DNA of 64,000 bases from Anarhynchus alexandrinus (Eukaryota; Chordata; Aves; Charadriiformes; Charadriidae). Both the position numbers and the translations under genes were made by a program. The DNA is taken from contig VUYV01000069.1 of assembly GCA_008711295.1 (NCBI GenBank), forward strand, positions 1,329,200 to 1,393,199. The letters are read 5' to 3'. Shown one piece after another: positions 13,644 to 24,861 of the stretch (position 1 is the stretch's first letter; each line of letters begins with the position of its first letter). The notes under the pieces are model-generated. The model saw nothing but the letters and a program-made list of their open reading frames with translations. It had not been told where the DNA came from and searched no databases.

Positions 13644-16600
13644 AANAGCACATGTCCCATCCAATCTCAGAAATATCTGAGGGAATCATCAAGGTATTCC
13701 CCTCCTCAAAAGACAGCTGCAGATCTCTAGACTAGTGCTGGGTTGTGTATTCAGATGATAAGATTAGGAATCTGTGAGTTTCTCCTGAATATATCCTATA
13801 AACAGGCTTTGAAGCCTCCAGGGTATTTCAGAAATGTAAAGGATAGAATTTTATGAATGACTACACAAGGCTGAGAATATGAAAAGGCTTTCTAGATTCC
13901 ATATGTATATATGGTATAAGAAAGATTCTTGCTTAGGATAACTGCATTTTAAAATTCTTTTTCCTGGAATGTACTGGAGGTATATCTTTTCCCCAAGGAG
14001 CATATCAAATATAGGTAAAAAGAAATGAAACAAGCTAATCTAAAGGTGCTATGTCAGCATATAAGAAAGAATTGCTAAACTTTGCTAACAGGCAAACCCA
14101 CAAAAAACTGCAAAGGAGAGAGACTAATGACCCATGTTGCTTAAAGATCCAGAACCGCTCAAGGTTCATGTAAAGAGTCTTCAAGGCTAAACTGATATAC
14201 GAGATGGGATTTGTAGACATAGCTGTATCCTAAAGTGAACATCTTTAGGGTGAATTAATCTAAAAGGGCTATTTCACTGCATTCACATACAGGGAATCTA
14301 AGTAGCCTGTACAGACATTAACATGTATTTTTGGTCAGATGAATCCCAGCAGTGGTGTTCATGTATGCCTTTGGTACCACATCAGGATATCCAGAACAGA
14401 GTGGTTTTTTCCCCCCGCACTGCCCCTTGTTCCAGGGAGCCTTCCAGAAGGATCACGTTCTCTACATCTCAGACACTCACAGTTGAACACCCAAGGGTCT
14501 TCCGTTTTTCTGCAGAAATCCTCCTATGGCTAGGTGCTATATGACTGCATTTTACGGAAAGAAATTCTGATTCCACAGAAACCTACAGCAGATTAATCTG
14601 GCTTTCTTCCTATAGCCCTGCAGTGTTGTGATATAAAATACATACTGTTTCTCAAACTCTTGGGTTCAGCGATTATCATAATAAACAGATAGGTATTTCA
14701 AGTAAACTGAGTTTAATCATTGAATTGTACCACATTTTGATCAAGACTTAGTTTACAGAGAAATTTTAAAAAATAAAAATAACAGTTGTGCCATGATTTC
14801 ATGACTAAGTTTGAAACTAGCTTATCTTAAATCTGTGAATGGCACTGAATCTTATTTGACATGAGTAATTTCAAAGCCACATTAACACACATAACAACAA
14901 ATGAATTAGTCAAAGTCAAAGTTGACAGGTCAAAGAGATAAGCTGGTACAATTAAAGAGAAAGCAGGTAAGATTTTATATCATAAGGTAATATCACAGCA
15001 TGAGCTAAGATTTTTCAAGTTCGTACTCAAGGATGAAAAGATAGAAGATGATATGCAACTAAGGGACCTGCTCACACCTGAGTGTAATTGCAATTGGAAC
15101 AAGATAAGTTATCATACAAACATAACAAACATCTGGTCTGCTAGTATTCTATAATTCATATTACTTGTCACATATTATACTGAAATCTTATTTCTTTCAT
15201 GATTTTGCACGAGTTATACTTTTGAATATTTACTGGAGGGCAAGTTAGACTGTCACAGTGACTGACTTCTTTCTAGTTTGATTTTTATCTTGCTTCCTCT
15301 ACATGCCAGTATTTAATTTGGATCCAAGTAATGTGAAAATGTCTTTGTTCCATTAGTTAGATAGACATCTATGCTTGATTGCTAACAAGCACCAACCAGA
15401 GTTCAAAACACCAAAAACTGCCTGGTATTATGCTGCTGCCCAGTTCGTTTGCATGCTGAACTAACGTAGGTGTCCCTATGGACTGGTGAGATTTGGTGGC
15501 CCTGGAAGGCCCCAACAGATGGCCACAAGAACTAACATGAAAGATCAGGTTCTTAGTGAGATGCATTAATGTGAAGAAAATACCAGGGTGCTTTGAAAAT
15601 GACATGCTCAATATCAACACTGCTCTCAGTACTAGAGTCCTTAGAAACATACCACCACCGATTTAAATCTCAACACCTAAATCACAGCTATATCAGTTAA
15701 ATGTCAGGTATGAAAACGATAGTTCAAATAAGCGTCAACATCTTTCCCTTGCTTTGTTTTCAGGTAATATCACTTCACCTGAAAACGCAAGGAAAAATCC
15801 TCTTCCCTTTACGTAGTATCCCAGAGCAGCAATATGACCAAAATGCTTTAGCAAGTCTATACCTGTATTTCAGCACTTTCTTATGAAGCCTTCAGTGTTA
15901 GGATGCCAAACCGTAGTGTGTAAGCAACATCCAGCCTTGATGTTTTGGGTACTTAAACCGACTCTCCATGTTCTGGCACACTATACTAAAATCTAAACTG
16001 AGCTCCTTGGTTCAACTGCAAAGAACACGCAGCAGAGGAGCTGAACTCTAGCAGTTGTGTGAGCACATGATGGGACTTGCGCCCATGGTGCAACTGGGAA
16101 TTGCTTCACGTGGCACAACGGATACGTCCTCCCCTTGTTGTGTGTGGATTGCGCAGCCAGTTGTAGCAGTTTTATTTCAGGTTGTTCATTCATAAAATCA
16201 AAGCCCTTTGAACTGCTCTCACACCACTTTCAATTCTTTGCCTTGGACAAGCTGTTTTTTCCACATTGGGAAGCCAACATGTTCCTTTCCTATGGAAGGT
16301 CTCCATTAAAAATGTAGTTGTATAGCAGATGCAGCTAAGAGATAACAGAATAAAGGCAAATACTGGTGAAATGAGGGACACAAGCTGCAACATTCGTATA
16401 GGACTTTTCCCAGTGTTTGGGAGATTGTACACCATTTGACTAAAATTTTGGATTTTAATCTATTTACATTTCAAGTTCACTGACAAAAATCACTACAGCA
16501 CTGGACTGTTTGAGTTAGGAAATAAAAGAGAAAATATTTAAAGGTAACTTAAAGTTATTCAGAGTGCCATTTTCAAACCTGGAGTTGCCAGTATGCCAGA

Positions 16601-16964
16601 GACTTGGCACATGTCTTTCCATAGCTGTGTTCTTTTCCCACTAGACAGGATAAATCAGGCACTCAAGAACTTATTCACGTTTGAGTGTTAGCTATTGTGG
16701 GTATGGTTTTATTTACTTAGAGAGGCTGAAAATATCTGTTCACAAACATTATTAGTCACTCAAAGCACTAGCTTACTGCACAGTAATGTAAATTAGGATA
16801 AAGAGGCAGTTCAGAAAAAAGAAATACTAAAAAAAAACCATTGAGGTTAGATGAAATGAATCTACTGACTGATTTTTGTTTCTTTTGTTCTTTACCCTGT
16901 GCTTCCTCTCAGTCAGAGACATATTCTGACTTTTGAACTAGCACATCCATCCGTGTTCCTTCTC

Positions 16965-17408
16965 TGTGGTGGTTTGGCCCCAGGCAGCAGACAAGCACCC
17001 ACACAGCTGCTTATTCACTCGTGCTTTCCCACCTGCAGCAGGACAGTAGAAAAAATATGAACAACAAGAGCAAGACAGTTTGTGGGTGAAAATAAAGACA
17101 GTTTAATAAGGGAAGGAAAGATGGGAGAGAAAAAAAATTCACTCACCCTCACTTCAGTCAGACAATCTACCATCAAACAACAATCACTTCAGAAGCCACT
17201 ACCACCGTCCTCTATCTCCCTTTCTAATGCTGAGCATGACATTACATAGTACGGAGTATCCCTCTGTCCAATTTGGATCAGCTGTCCTGGCTGTCTCCCC
17301 TCCCAGCCTACTAATGGTTTCACAGGTGTACTCCTTCAGTCAAACTCTCCACCTGATGCTGTTTTATCCACAAAAAGAAATTTAGCTCCAACCCAGCAAG
17401 ACCCAGTA
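16965..17408 (-). mobile_element. Solo LTR of endogenous retrovirus (ERVL-like), diverged
   Basis: Read on the minus strand, this resembles the LTRs at 36.6 and 39.5 kb. It has a 'ctgggt' start, a central 'atgctcag'-type segment, an ATTAAA-type polyadenylation hexamer (complement of 17102-17107), 'actgtcttta', and a 3' end closing in CCACCACA. It is shorter (444 bp versus 579 and 592), so it carries internal deletions, and its TATA region is not recognisable. Candidate flanking 5-bp direct repeats are TTCTC (16960-16964) and TGCTC (17409-17413), one mismatch. The 5' terminus reads TA rather than TG, probably a mutation. No retroviral coding region is attached, so it is a solo LTR. The ERVL assignment rests on the 5-bp duplication shared with the related copy at 36.6 kb. 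Confidence 0.82.
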
Positions 17409-18312
17409 TGCTCTAGTATGAGTCCAAAGGGTCTGTGTGTGGCTTTAACATCCTTTAATCACTGTCATTGCTGACATCTCAGAAAAGGTTATGAGCACAC
17501 GATGGGTGCAGCTGATCTGCCTAAAGGAAGATTTCTCTGCACTAGCTTCGTATAACTGCCCAGACAGGCAATGATGCCATAAGAGGTGCCCACAGAGCAC
17601 AACTCAGCTGGTTGACTTTAGGGACTTCATTCACCTGCTTAAATAGAAGCAGTTCACACCATCTGGGTCTGGAAAGTCAGACATGAGGCCTATAAGGTGC
17701 ATGAGGTCTGAAGTATTAGACTGCTATTAGAGTCTATCAAACTCTGCAGCATCTGTAACTCAAAAGGGTACCCATTATAAGTATCCCCTGCAAATAAAGA
17801 AGCTGTCCAAACAACCTGCTCTTTAACCTCTCAGCTCTGCAAAGGTATATATCTGGAGTTTACTGCCACACTAACAACCAGCTCCACAAACTGAGTGTGG
17901 GGAAGGAAACAGAATGAGGGAATGATACCTCTGAATCTGAGCAAGCAGTAGGAGAAAAATTCATCCCCCTGACTACAGGTAACCAAGGTAGTAGAATACC
18001 TTGATGGGTGCCCGAGACCTTGCAAGTCTCCGAGTGCTGCCTGAGGCTTATATGTCCTCAGGCTGATTTATCAGCCTCTGTCAGCAGCAGATGTCCTTTT
18101 AGGAGCCTGCAGAGACTGGAACGCAGCTGTGAGTCCCTTGGCCTTGAGAAAACTTGAAGGGCAGCAGAGGATGTGGCACAAACCTTATGAGTGATGGATA
18201 ACAGCTGGTTTGGGAACCGGTGACGAACCTCTACCAAACCAGATGGAAATCTCTCCAGGGCAGTCTTGAGCCTGTGATTAGCCATTCTCTAGCTGGCTAA
18301 AAACATGTTTCC

Positions 18313-18334
18313 TATTTATTTATTTATTTATTTT
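18313..18334 (+). repeat. (TATT)n microsatellite
   Basis: About five tandem copies of a TATT tetramer ending in a short T tract. A similar (ATTT)n run occurs at about 22811-22830. Confidence 0.8.
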
Positions 18335-19302
18335 TGTCCTGGGAACTAGTTATGTGATGTAAGGTGCAGCATACATGCTAGAAAGAATATAAGCGAGGAA
18401 GGAGAAGCAAGTAAACAGCGATGAAAAAAGAAAATGAGTTCAGAGATGTCTGACTTAGAGGATTCAGTGGAAGCTGCCTGCCTGCCAGACAGAGATGCTG
18501 TGACATGATGGTGCCTGGGTTGTTTCCTCCACACACAAGTCCTGGACTCTGCTGCTCAAGAATACAATTGCTATTCCTTTATGATGAAAGCATTTCAATT
18601 ATGGAATAGGATTTTTTTGCTGTTTATGGAGAATTCTAGACATTACTTGAGGAAAACGGAAACTCTTCAGTTTTAATTTTTCTTTTGCTTTATCTGCTCT
18701 ACAAATAGTTTGGTACAAAGTTATTTATGGGAGGAATACAGCTGGTATAGCAACAGGATAATAGAATTTTTTTCCTACATTTTTAACTCTAAGTACCAAA
18801 ATATTGGTGGTTTTTTTTTTTAATAAAAACAATGACATAAGGAGTAAATTCAATGAGGCTGTCACAAATATATCCAAAACTACATAATAGGCAGAGAAAC
18901 TTTCCATAGTTTCTGAAAAAGAATAGTAAAGTTTAGATTACGAAGCAATATCTGACTTACTGTATTCAAAGCACGAACTGAATAAAGCAAGTATTAAAAA
19001 TGCTAATTGTTCTACCACAGGAGAAACGAATTTGTTTTAGAAATAAATGCTCCTTTTCCCCCTTGAGAAAATTCCTTATTAGAGTTTAAAATAGTAGTGG
19101 ACCAGAGGGAGTGCAGAGTATATTTTAAGTAACAATTTCCATACAAATAAAGTGAAAGCCTATTTGGCTATGCATTTCTATGCATCTATCATCAATGTGT
19201 CTGACTACTGTTGGTGGCCAACATTTCATTTTCATTGATTAGTGGAATTTAAAACAAACATGTTCTAAACACACTAGTGGAATTATTTTCCACTTGAAGC
19301 AT

Positions 19303-19333
19303 AAAAGTGTTGGAATATAAATTCAACACTTTT
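19303..19333 (+). repeat. AT-rich inverted repeat
   Basis: AAAAGTGTT and AACACTTTT (9 bp) enclose GAAT/ATTC (4 bp) around an ATAA loop with one bulged G. A second hairpin, AATTGTCTT/AAGACAATT with a 6-nt loop, follows at 19387-19410. Confidence 0.75.
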
Positions 19334-22204
19334 CAAACCACGTTTCAGATACTGTAGTAAGTTATCTTTCCTTGCTGTATGAGTGAAATTGTCTTTCACT
19401 CAAGACAATTAAAGATTTGCCTGTCCAGCCTCTGTGGCTCGCATGCACTAGTTGGGAGTAGAGGTGTTTCTGAGATTTGGCAAAGGTCTTCAGTTTTCCG
19501 TAACAGTCCCAAAAACATGAAAAGGGGATTCTGGTTATGGAGGGAAAAAGAGTGACTGATGGAAGAGATACTAAGGTATTTTCAGCTCAAGCATGCTGTG
19601 ACTTTACTGACAGCTGATTGTGCCAATTTCATAAGTGTCTCTAAAATTCAGTGCTATTTTTATTTTAAGACTCTAAATGCTAGCGTCACTTGGTAGCAAA
19701 ACAGTGTTTCACAGGAAATTTAAAAACCACCCCCCCCTCCCCTAAACAAAACCAAACTCTAATGGTGTTTTGGGTAATACAGAACCATTTAATCTTGAAG
19801 CTGGGCTGGAGATGGCTCACGAAAGGGGCTTTCTTGAGATGTTTTCAGTTCCATGTTTTCTTTTTGCTTTTTGTTTGGAAAAGTAACTAACTAATGTCTT
19901 AACATTTCCTGGGCTTAGTCCTGTTTGAACTGGAGAACACAGAGAGGGGTTTGAATAATTCAGATAATCAGTGTCTTCTTTTCTGACTGCGTTGTATGTG
20001 TGAATTTAGAGCTGAGTTTCCAGACTGACAGCCAGGCTGTTGCCAGTTCTGTAGGTATGATCTGGGAATAGAGAACTGCCATCTTCAGGGCTGTCAATTC
20101 AGCATTTGAATAGAAACAGGACTCACACATTATTTAAAGGACTGTACTCTGCATAAATTTTGAATACGCTTTACCATTACAGAGTCTAAAGGGCAAGCCA
20201 TCAATCATTTTAGCAGCTCTCACCCGAAGAACTGGAGTCAGAGTCGGGGTTTCACAACTGCTGTTCTCTTTCTCAGTGTTGCTCAGTGTCTGGGTGAGAA
20301 GAAGTGCCAAGAGCAGATATCCTGGGTTGGCAAAGTTCAAGAACAAATTATTTTTATTATAAATAATCTTAGTACTTATTTGTAGCAATTAAGATATAAA
20401 ATTTTTAACAAACCTGCGCTCATCATCAAATAAAACCTGATCTGCACCATTTAAATTTTCTGTTAACTTGCAAAGCTATAGTCTCATCCCAATTCAAACC
20501 CAAGTTTTTAGGAAATATAATTCCAATGCAACCCATATACATTTCTTGTCAAAGGGAAATATCAAGTTAAAACATCTTTATTATTCCCAGTGCTCGTTCT
20601 GTGAATCAGTCAATTAATGGGGGTGAAGCTTGCGCTAAGGTGTTCTCAAAGCTAATGGCAAATGATTATTTGGAACTTTCACAGCCAAGTACAGGCATCC
20701 TTTTGAAAGCATTGAGCATATCACTCATCAAACCCATCAAGCAAATAGAGGCTGTGGTGCTTTCATTTTCTGCTTGACATTTTAAAGATGTATCTCATTA
20801 TCTAAATGTCCATTAAAGTTGCCTCTTTTATTGCTCTGAAATAACACAGTTGCAGCCAATATGTTAAAATAATATTAGAGATACAAATTAAAACCAAAAC
20901 AAGGACATTTCTAGTGTAGGTTGTCACTTCAAGTGAGTGGAATGACAGTTTAAGCTAGAATTTCTTTGCTTTTGTCAGTTCTCGTTAGACCCTTAACATT
21001 AAATTAATGTACTGTGAAGTCATTTTTTTAACTTTCATTGCGTGAATAAGATATAACTAGAATGGCTACCATGAAAACTGAAATGGACAGAAAAATGAAT
21101 ACAATTTTTGTGGTGACTTTTGCTCATAAAAAGGTGCAACTAAAGACTTGATATAATGCCCGTCCTTAGAGGCCATAGAATAAGTACCCCCACTACTATG
21201 TCTTTTGTAGAAAACACACGAGTCTTCCAGGCAAAATGACTTTGGACATCCCTGTTCTGTGTCTCTGTTATAGCAGATTTTTCTGCTGAAACAGAGAACA
21301 ACAATAATGTCAATTGTTGCAGATAGTTTTGAAGAACATAAACTAAAATAAGTTTAAAATGTATGTTAATGTGGTAAGCGCTGTGGTCACGGTTACTGTC
21401 AGCCTAGTTATTTGTTTTATTTCAGTAGAATTGATGAAGAAAAAATTATATTTAATTGTGCTGATGGATCTGTATTAACATTGTCCTAGAAAAGTGCTTG
21501 TTGGTAGTGTTCATATTACCTCTGATGAGAGTGCAAAGCAGTTAGGGTACGTGTTGGACAAATGCTTCATACTTAATGAGGTGAAGTTGGTATGAGACTT
21601 GAACATTTACCAATACAGCAGTTTTTTTTAAAGGCTGCACTCATTTCCTACAATTTCTAAGTGCTTATTTAAAGAATTTATTGCACAATGTCAAAAATGT
21701 CAACCTTCTCCATGGCTGAGAATAATAAAGGTAAGATATCTACCTTTTGTCATTCTGATCATGTCAGACAACCCACTTTGTTATTTCCTCTTTTAGTCTT
21801 TATGTCCTTCTACTCCACAGCTGAGGTCCTCTTTTAATTTTCAAAGCCTTGCACAACCAAGGGGTTATCCTGTAATAGTCTCAAAGTCCACCCTTCTTAC
21901 TCTGTCTTCTTTTTCCTTCTAAGAAGTCCTTTTCTATCCCCTCCTGATTATAAATTGTCTTTCATATTACCATGTATGTCAATATTCCACTAAATTCAGT
22001 GGAGAGACCTTTGTCCCTCAACTCAGGATGTTCTGATCGTGCTTGGGACCATAAAAAACAGGGATGAACCAAGTCCAGGCTCCAGTGAAGAGCATTGTGT
22101 GTGATGAATTCACTAGGTTCCTTTGAAGGTTGTCTTGCTTGTAACAGTGTTTAAATGCTAAGGAAAGATCTATGTTGTAAAATGCTAAATATATTTGTAT
22201 CTAT

Positions 22205-22265
22205 TTATATGGACTATTTAACCTCCAGAGGTCCATCCAATCTGATTTATCCCATGATACTGTAC
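22205..22265 (+). mobile_element. Ancient CR1 3'-end relic
   Basis: The order 'tggacta', 'acctccagaggtcc', 'atccaatct', then 'catgatactg' follows the CR1 3' UTR (ggactagat-gacctcc-gaggtccc-ttccaacc-ctatgattctg) with many substitutions. The octamer is decayed, which marks it as much older than the copies at 3.0, 11.1 and 57.4 kb. Any remaining upstream CR1 sequence is too degraded for me to delimit. Confidence 0.62.
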
Positions 22266-22835
22266 GTATTAAACTGTTAATAAAAATAGGATTACATCAT
22301 TAATTAAACAGTAAAATGGATCAAAATTATTTTAACTTTATTCATTGATTTCACATAGTTTATATTAATAACCTTAGATTAGGAATTTCAAAGTAGTTAA
22401 TGACTGCATCTTACAGCTCAAGCATTGGGCCTTTAGTTCCCCTAAATTGTCATTAATTGACTGTAAATATCCTGATTGCCACTTATTATTGCTTTATTTT
22501 TGCATAAGCTGGTGTGTAAAATGTTTGAACAATAATTGACATGATTTGAAACTGTGCGCCAGCTTCATTTAGGATAACTCTACACTGAGTCAAGGCCACA
22601 GATAAGTGATGGGGTTGCTAAAATATTGATCGTTGTTTTAGTGTTTCTATTGTTTAAAACGCTTTTTCTCATTCCACCCAGATGTACACAGCCAACTGAA
22701 AAACTTGCAGTGTGATTCTTATCAGGGTCAGTGCTAATAATGTCACTAGAGAAACAACAGTGAAAAAGTGTCAGTGTCCAACTGCTGATGTTTTTCAAGT
22801 CTTTATTAATTCATTTATTTATTTATTTTTACTAG

Positions 22836-22966
22836 ATTGGTCCATTGAGAACCTGAGTCAACAGACCACCTGCTGCACTCTTTGCAGCTCTCTGCCGGTG
22901 GTTACCTCCACTATAAATGACAGTGTTCCCAGCCTGCTGCAAGGAAGGCAGATCCCATCCTTGAAA
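22836..22966 (+). other. Candidate exon with strong splice sites
   Basis: This is a 131-bp segment preceded by a long pyrimidine/AT-rich tract ending in CTAG (22801-22835). It is followed by a near-consensus donor, AAA|GTGAGT, at 22967. One forward frame stays open through the whole segment, with a cysteine pair region (TTCCTLC) and SIENLSQQ and SVPSLLQGRQ stretches. I recognise no protein family in it. It could be a coding exon, a non-coding RNA exon, or chance. The 400 bp downstream are also richer in GC than the surroundings. No partner exon was identified. Confidence 0.35.
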
Positions 22967-23322
22967 GTGAGTTTCATGAGATCCATCTGACAACACCTGA
23001 AAGGGCAGCACTCATTTGCTTGCACAGGCTGGCTGAACTGAGGCACTAATCACCCCCTTGATGGCTGTTGAACAAGGAGGGTGACCAAGGGCAGCGCTGC
23101 ACCCGGCTAGACAGGGAGGAGGGTGCTTGCCTGGGACCCAGGGAGCTGTGCCTGACACTGCAGGGAGGATAAAGGCCACTTTCTGATCTCTCTTTGATCT
23201 GCACCCTCCATGCTTTTACCTGCAGTGAATCTACAGTCATGTGATTCTGCAGAGTTACTCAATCAACAGAATTATATTGGTTTAGAGCAGAGTCTATGAG
23301 TTAAAGTCAAACCTTTAGGAAT

Positions 23323-24363
23323 TGGTATTGCGTTTGCATGGCAATGTTTTGGTAGTGGGGGGACTACAGGGGTGACTTCTGTGAGAAGCCGCTAGAAGCT
23401 TCCCCTATGTCTGATAGAGGCAAAGCCACCCAGCTCCGAGATGGACCAGCTGTTGGACAAGGATGAGCCCATCAGCAATGGTGGTAGCACCTCTGTGATA
23501 ACATATTTAAGAAAGGGGAAAAAAACTGCTGTCCAACAGCAGCTGGGAGAGAGGAATGAGAATATGTGAGAGAAAAAACCCTGCAGACACCAAGGTCGCT
23601 GAACAAGGAGAGGGAGGAGGTGGTCGAGGCATGGGAGCAGAGATTCCCCTGCAGCCATGGTGAAGACCATGGTGAGGCAGGCTGTCCCCCTGCAGCCCAT
23701 GGAGGTTATAGGTAGAGCAGATATCCAGCTGCAGCCCGTGGAGGACCCCACACCAGAGCAGGTGGGTGCCTGAAGGAGACTGTGACCCCTTGTAGAGCCT
23801 GTGCTGGAGCAGGGTCCTGGCAGGACCTGTGGACCCATGAGGAGAGGAGACCATGCTGAAGCAGGTTTGCTGGCAGGACTTGTGATGCTGTGAGGGACCC
23901 AAGCTGGAGCAGTTTGTGAAGAACTGTAGCCCATGGGAAGGAGTCATGTTGGAGAAGTTTGTGAAGGACTGTCTCCTGTGGGAGGGACCCCACGCTGGAG
24001 CAGAGGAAGAGTGTCAGGAGGAAGGAGGTGCAGAGACGTATGATGAACTGACTGCAGCCCCGTTCCCCATCCCTCTGCGCTGCTCGGGGGGAGGAGGTAG
24101 AGAAAACCAGGAGTGAAGTTGCGCCCGTGAAGAAGGGATGGGTGGCAGGAAGGTGTTTTAAGATTTAGTTATTATTTTCTCATTACTGTACTCTGACTTT
24201 TGTTTGGTAATAAATTAATTTCCCCAAGTCAAATCTGTTTTGCCTATGACAGTAGTTGCTGAATGATCTCTTCCTGTTCTTATCTCTACCAATGAGCCTT
24301 TTGTTACATCTTCTTTCCCCTGTCCAGTTAAGAAGGGGACCAATAGAGCAGCTTGGTGGGCTT
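23323..24363 (+). mobile_element. Endogenous retrovirus LTR, about 1 kb, repeat-rich
   Basis: This sequence is of a type I recognise as a common avian ERV LTR. The 5' part ('ggttttggtag', 'cttctgtgagaagc', 'gctagaagcttcc') leads to a TATTTAA box at 23504-23510. Next comes a body of degenerate units of about 45 bp around 'gaccc..gctggagcag' (roughly 23640-24010), then a polyadenylation signal AATAAA at 24209-24214. The 3' part includes 'ctgtccagttaagaagggg' and 'agcagcttggtggg'. Recognisable similarity ends near 24363 and the usual CA terminus was not found, so the 3' end is degraded or truncated. GGTAT occurs at both 23324-23328 and 24392-24396, which could be a 5-bp duplication if the true bounds are 23329-24391. 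No gag, pol or env sequence is adjacent. Long open frames on both strands inside it are by-products of the repeat units. Confidence 0.85.
23889..24006 (+). repeat. About 45-bp tandem units inside the LTR
   Basis: Successive units share 'gtgggagggaccc', 'gctggagcag' and 'tttgtgaagga-ctgt'. Unit starts are near 23889, 23935 and 23980. More decayed relatives lie upstream to about 23640. The units belong to the LTR and are not an independent satellite. Confidence 0.7.
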
Positions 24364-24861
24364 TTGCAGAGGCCTTTGCAGCATAGGTGAAGGTATCGTT
24401 ACAAGAAGGTTTGTATTTTCAGGAAAGGCATCAGGAAGACACAGCTATATATAACAATTAAGTAGGCCGGGGGATATTACACACTTTTTTTTTCAGTGAG
24501 GAGTAGGGGTGTGTTTCTACTGATGAGATTCCATTTTGGATATCTGCATACTGTTTTTTGCAAGTTCCTTGTCAGTTTGCGTTATGTGTATAAGGGTATA
24601 GTATTCACTATGTTTCCTAAACTTTTTGTCTAATGTTTATGCATGACTAAATGCTTTCCTCTTTCTAGAGAAGAAGTGCTTGCATTTCAAGAGCATTGAG
24701 GGTATAAGTAATATATAAATGCTGGAGAATAAAAAGCTCCCTTCATAATTCAAGGGTAGATTGTTCAGAACAGATCTTTCAAGCCAAATAGATTTGAATA
24801 GTATTTAACATGAAAAATGAGAATGAGAAAATATTACTCTGGTATGATTTGAAATGGCTGA
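24364..24861. other. Unique DNA between LTR and CR1
   Basis: About 500 bp with no recognisable gene or repeat apart from a short T run near 24486-24493. Confidence 0.6.

Larger units (their letters stand above)
11146..16964. other. Unique DNA with hairpins and a G run
   Basis: No gene was recognised. Contents include perfect inverted repeats at 11866-11886 (8-bp arms) and 12198-12229 (10-bp arms). A 17-G run at 13627-13643 is followed by an undetermined base at 13646. A recursive-splice-like site lies at 15763/15764. A strong 3' splice-acceptor-like tract ends at 12605, but no convincing donor follows. A 93-codon minus-strand frame at 15369-15650 has no recognisable domain. Confidence 0.6.
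17409..22204. other. Unique DNA, simple repeats and AT-rich hairpins
   Basis: No gene was recognised. The 17.4-18.3 kb part is relatively GC-rich and may hide an old insertion I cannot name. A (TATT)n run lies at 18313-18334. Two hairpins at 19303-19333 and 19387-19410 lie 53 bp apart. A C-rich tract lies near 19731-19742. Confidence 0.55.

Noticed and set aside
23392..23993. Long minus-strand open frames of up to 180 codons
   Set aside because: They lie antisense within the plus-strand LTR and come from its GC-rich repeat units. They are not genes.
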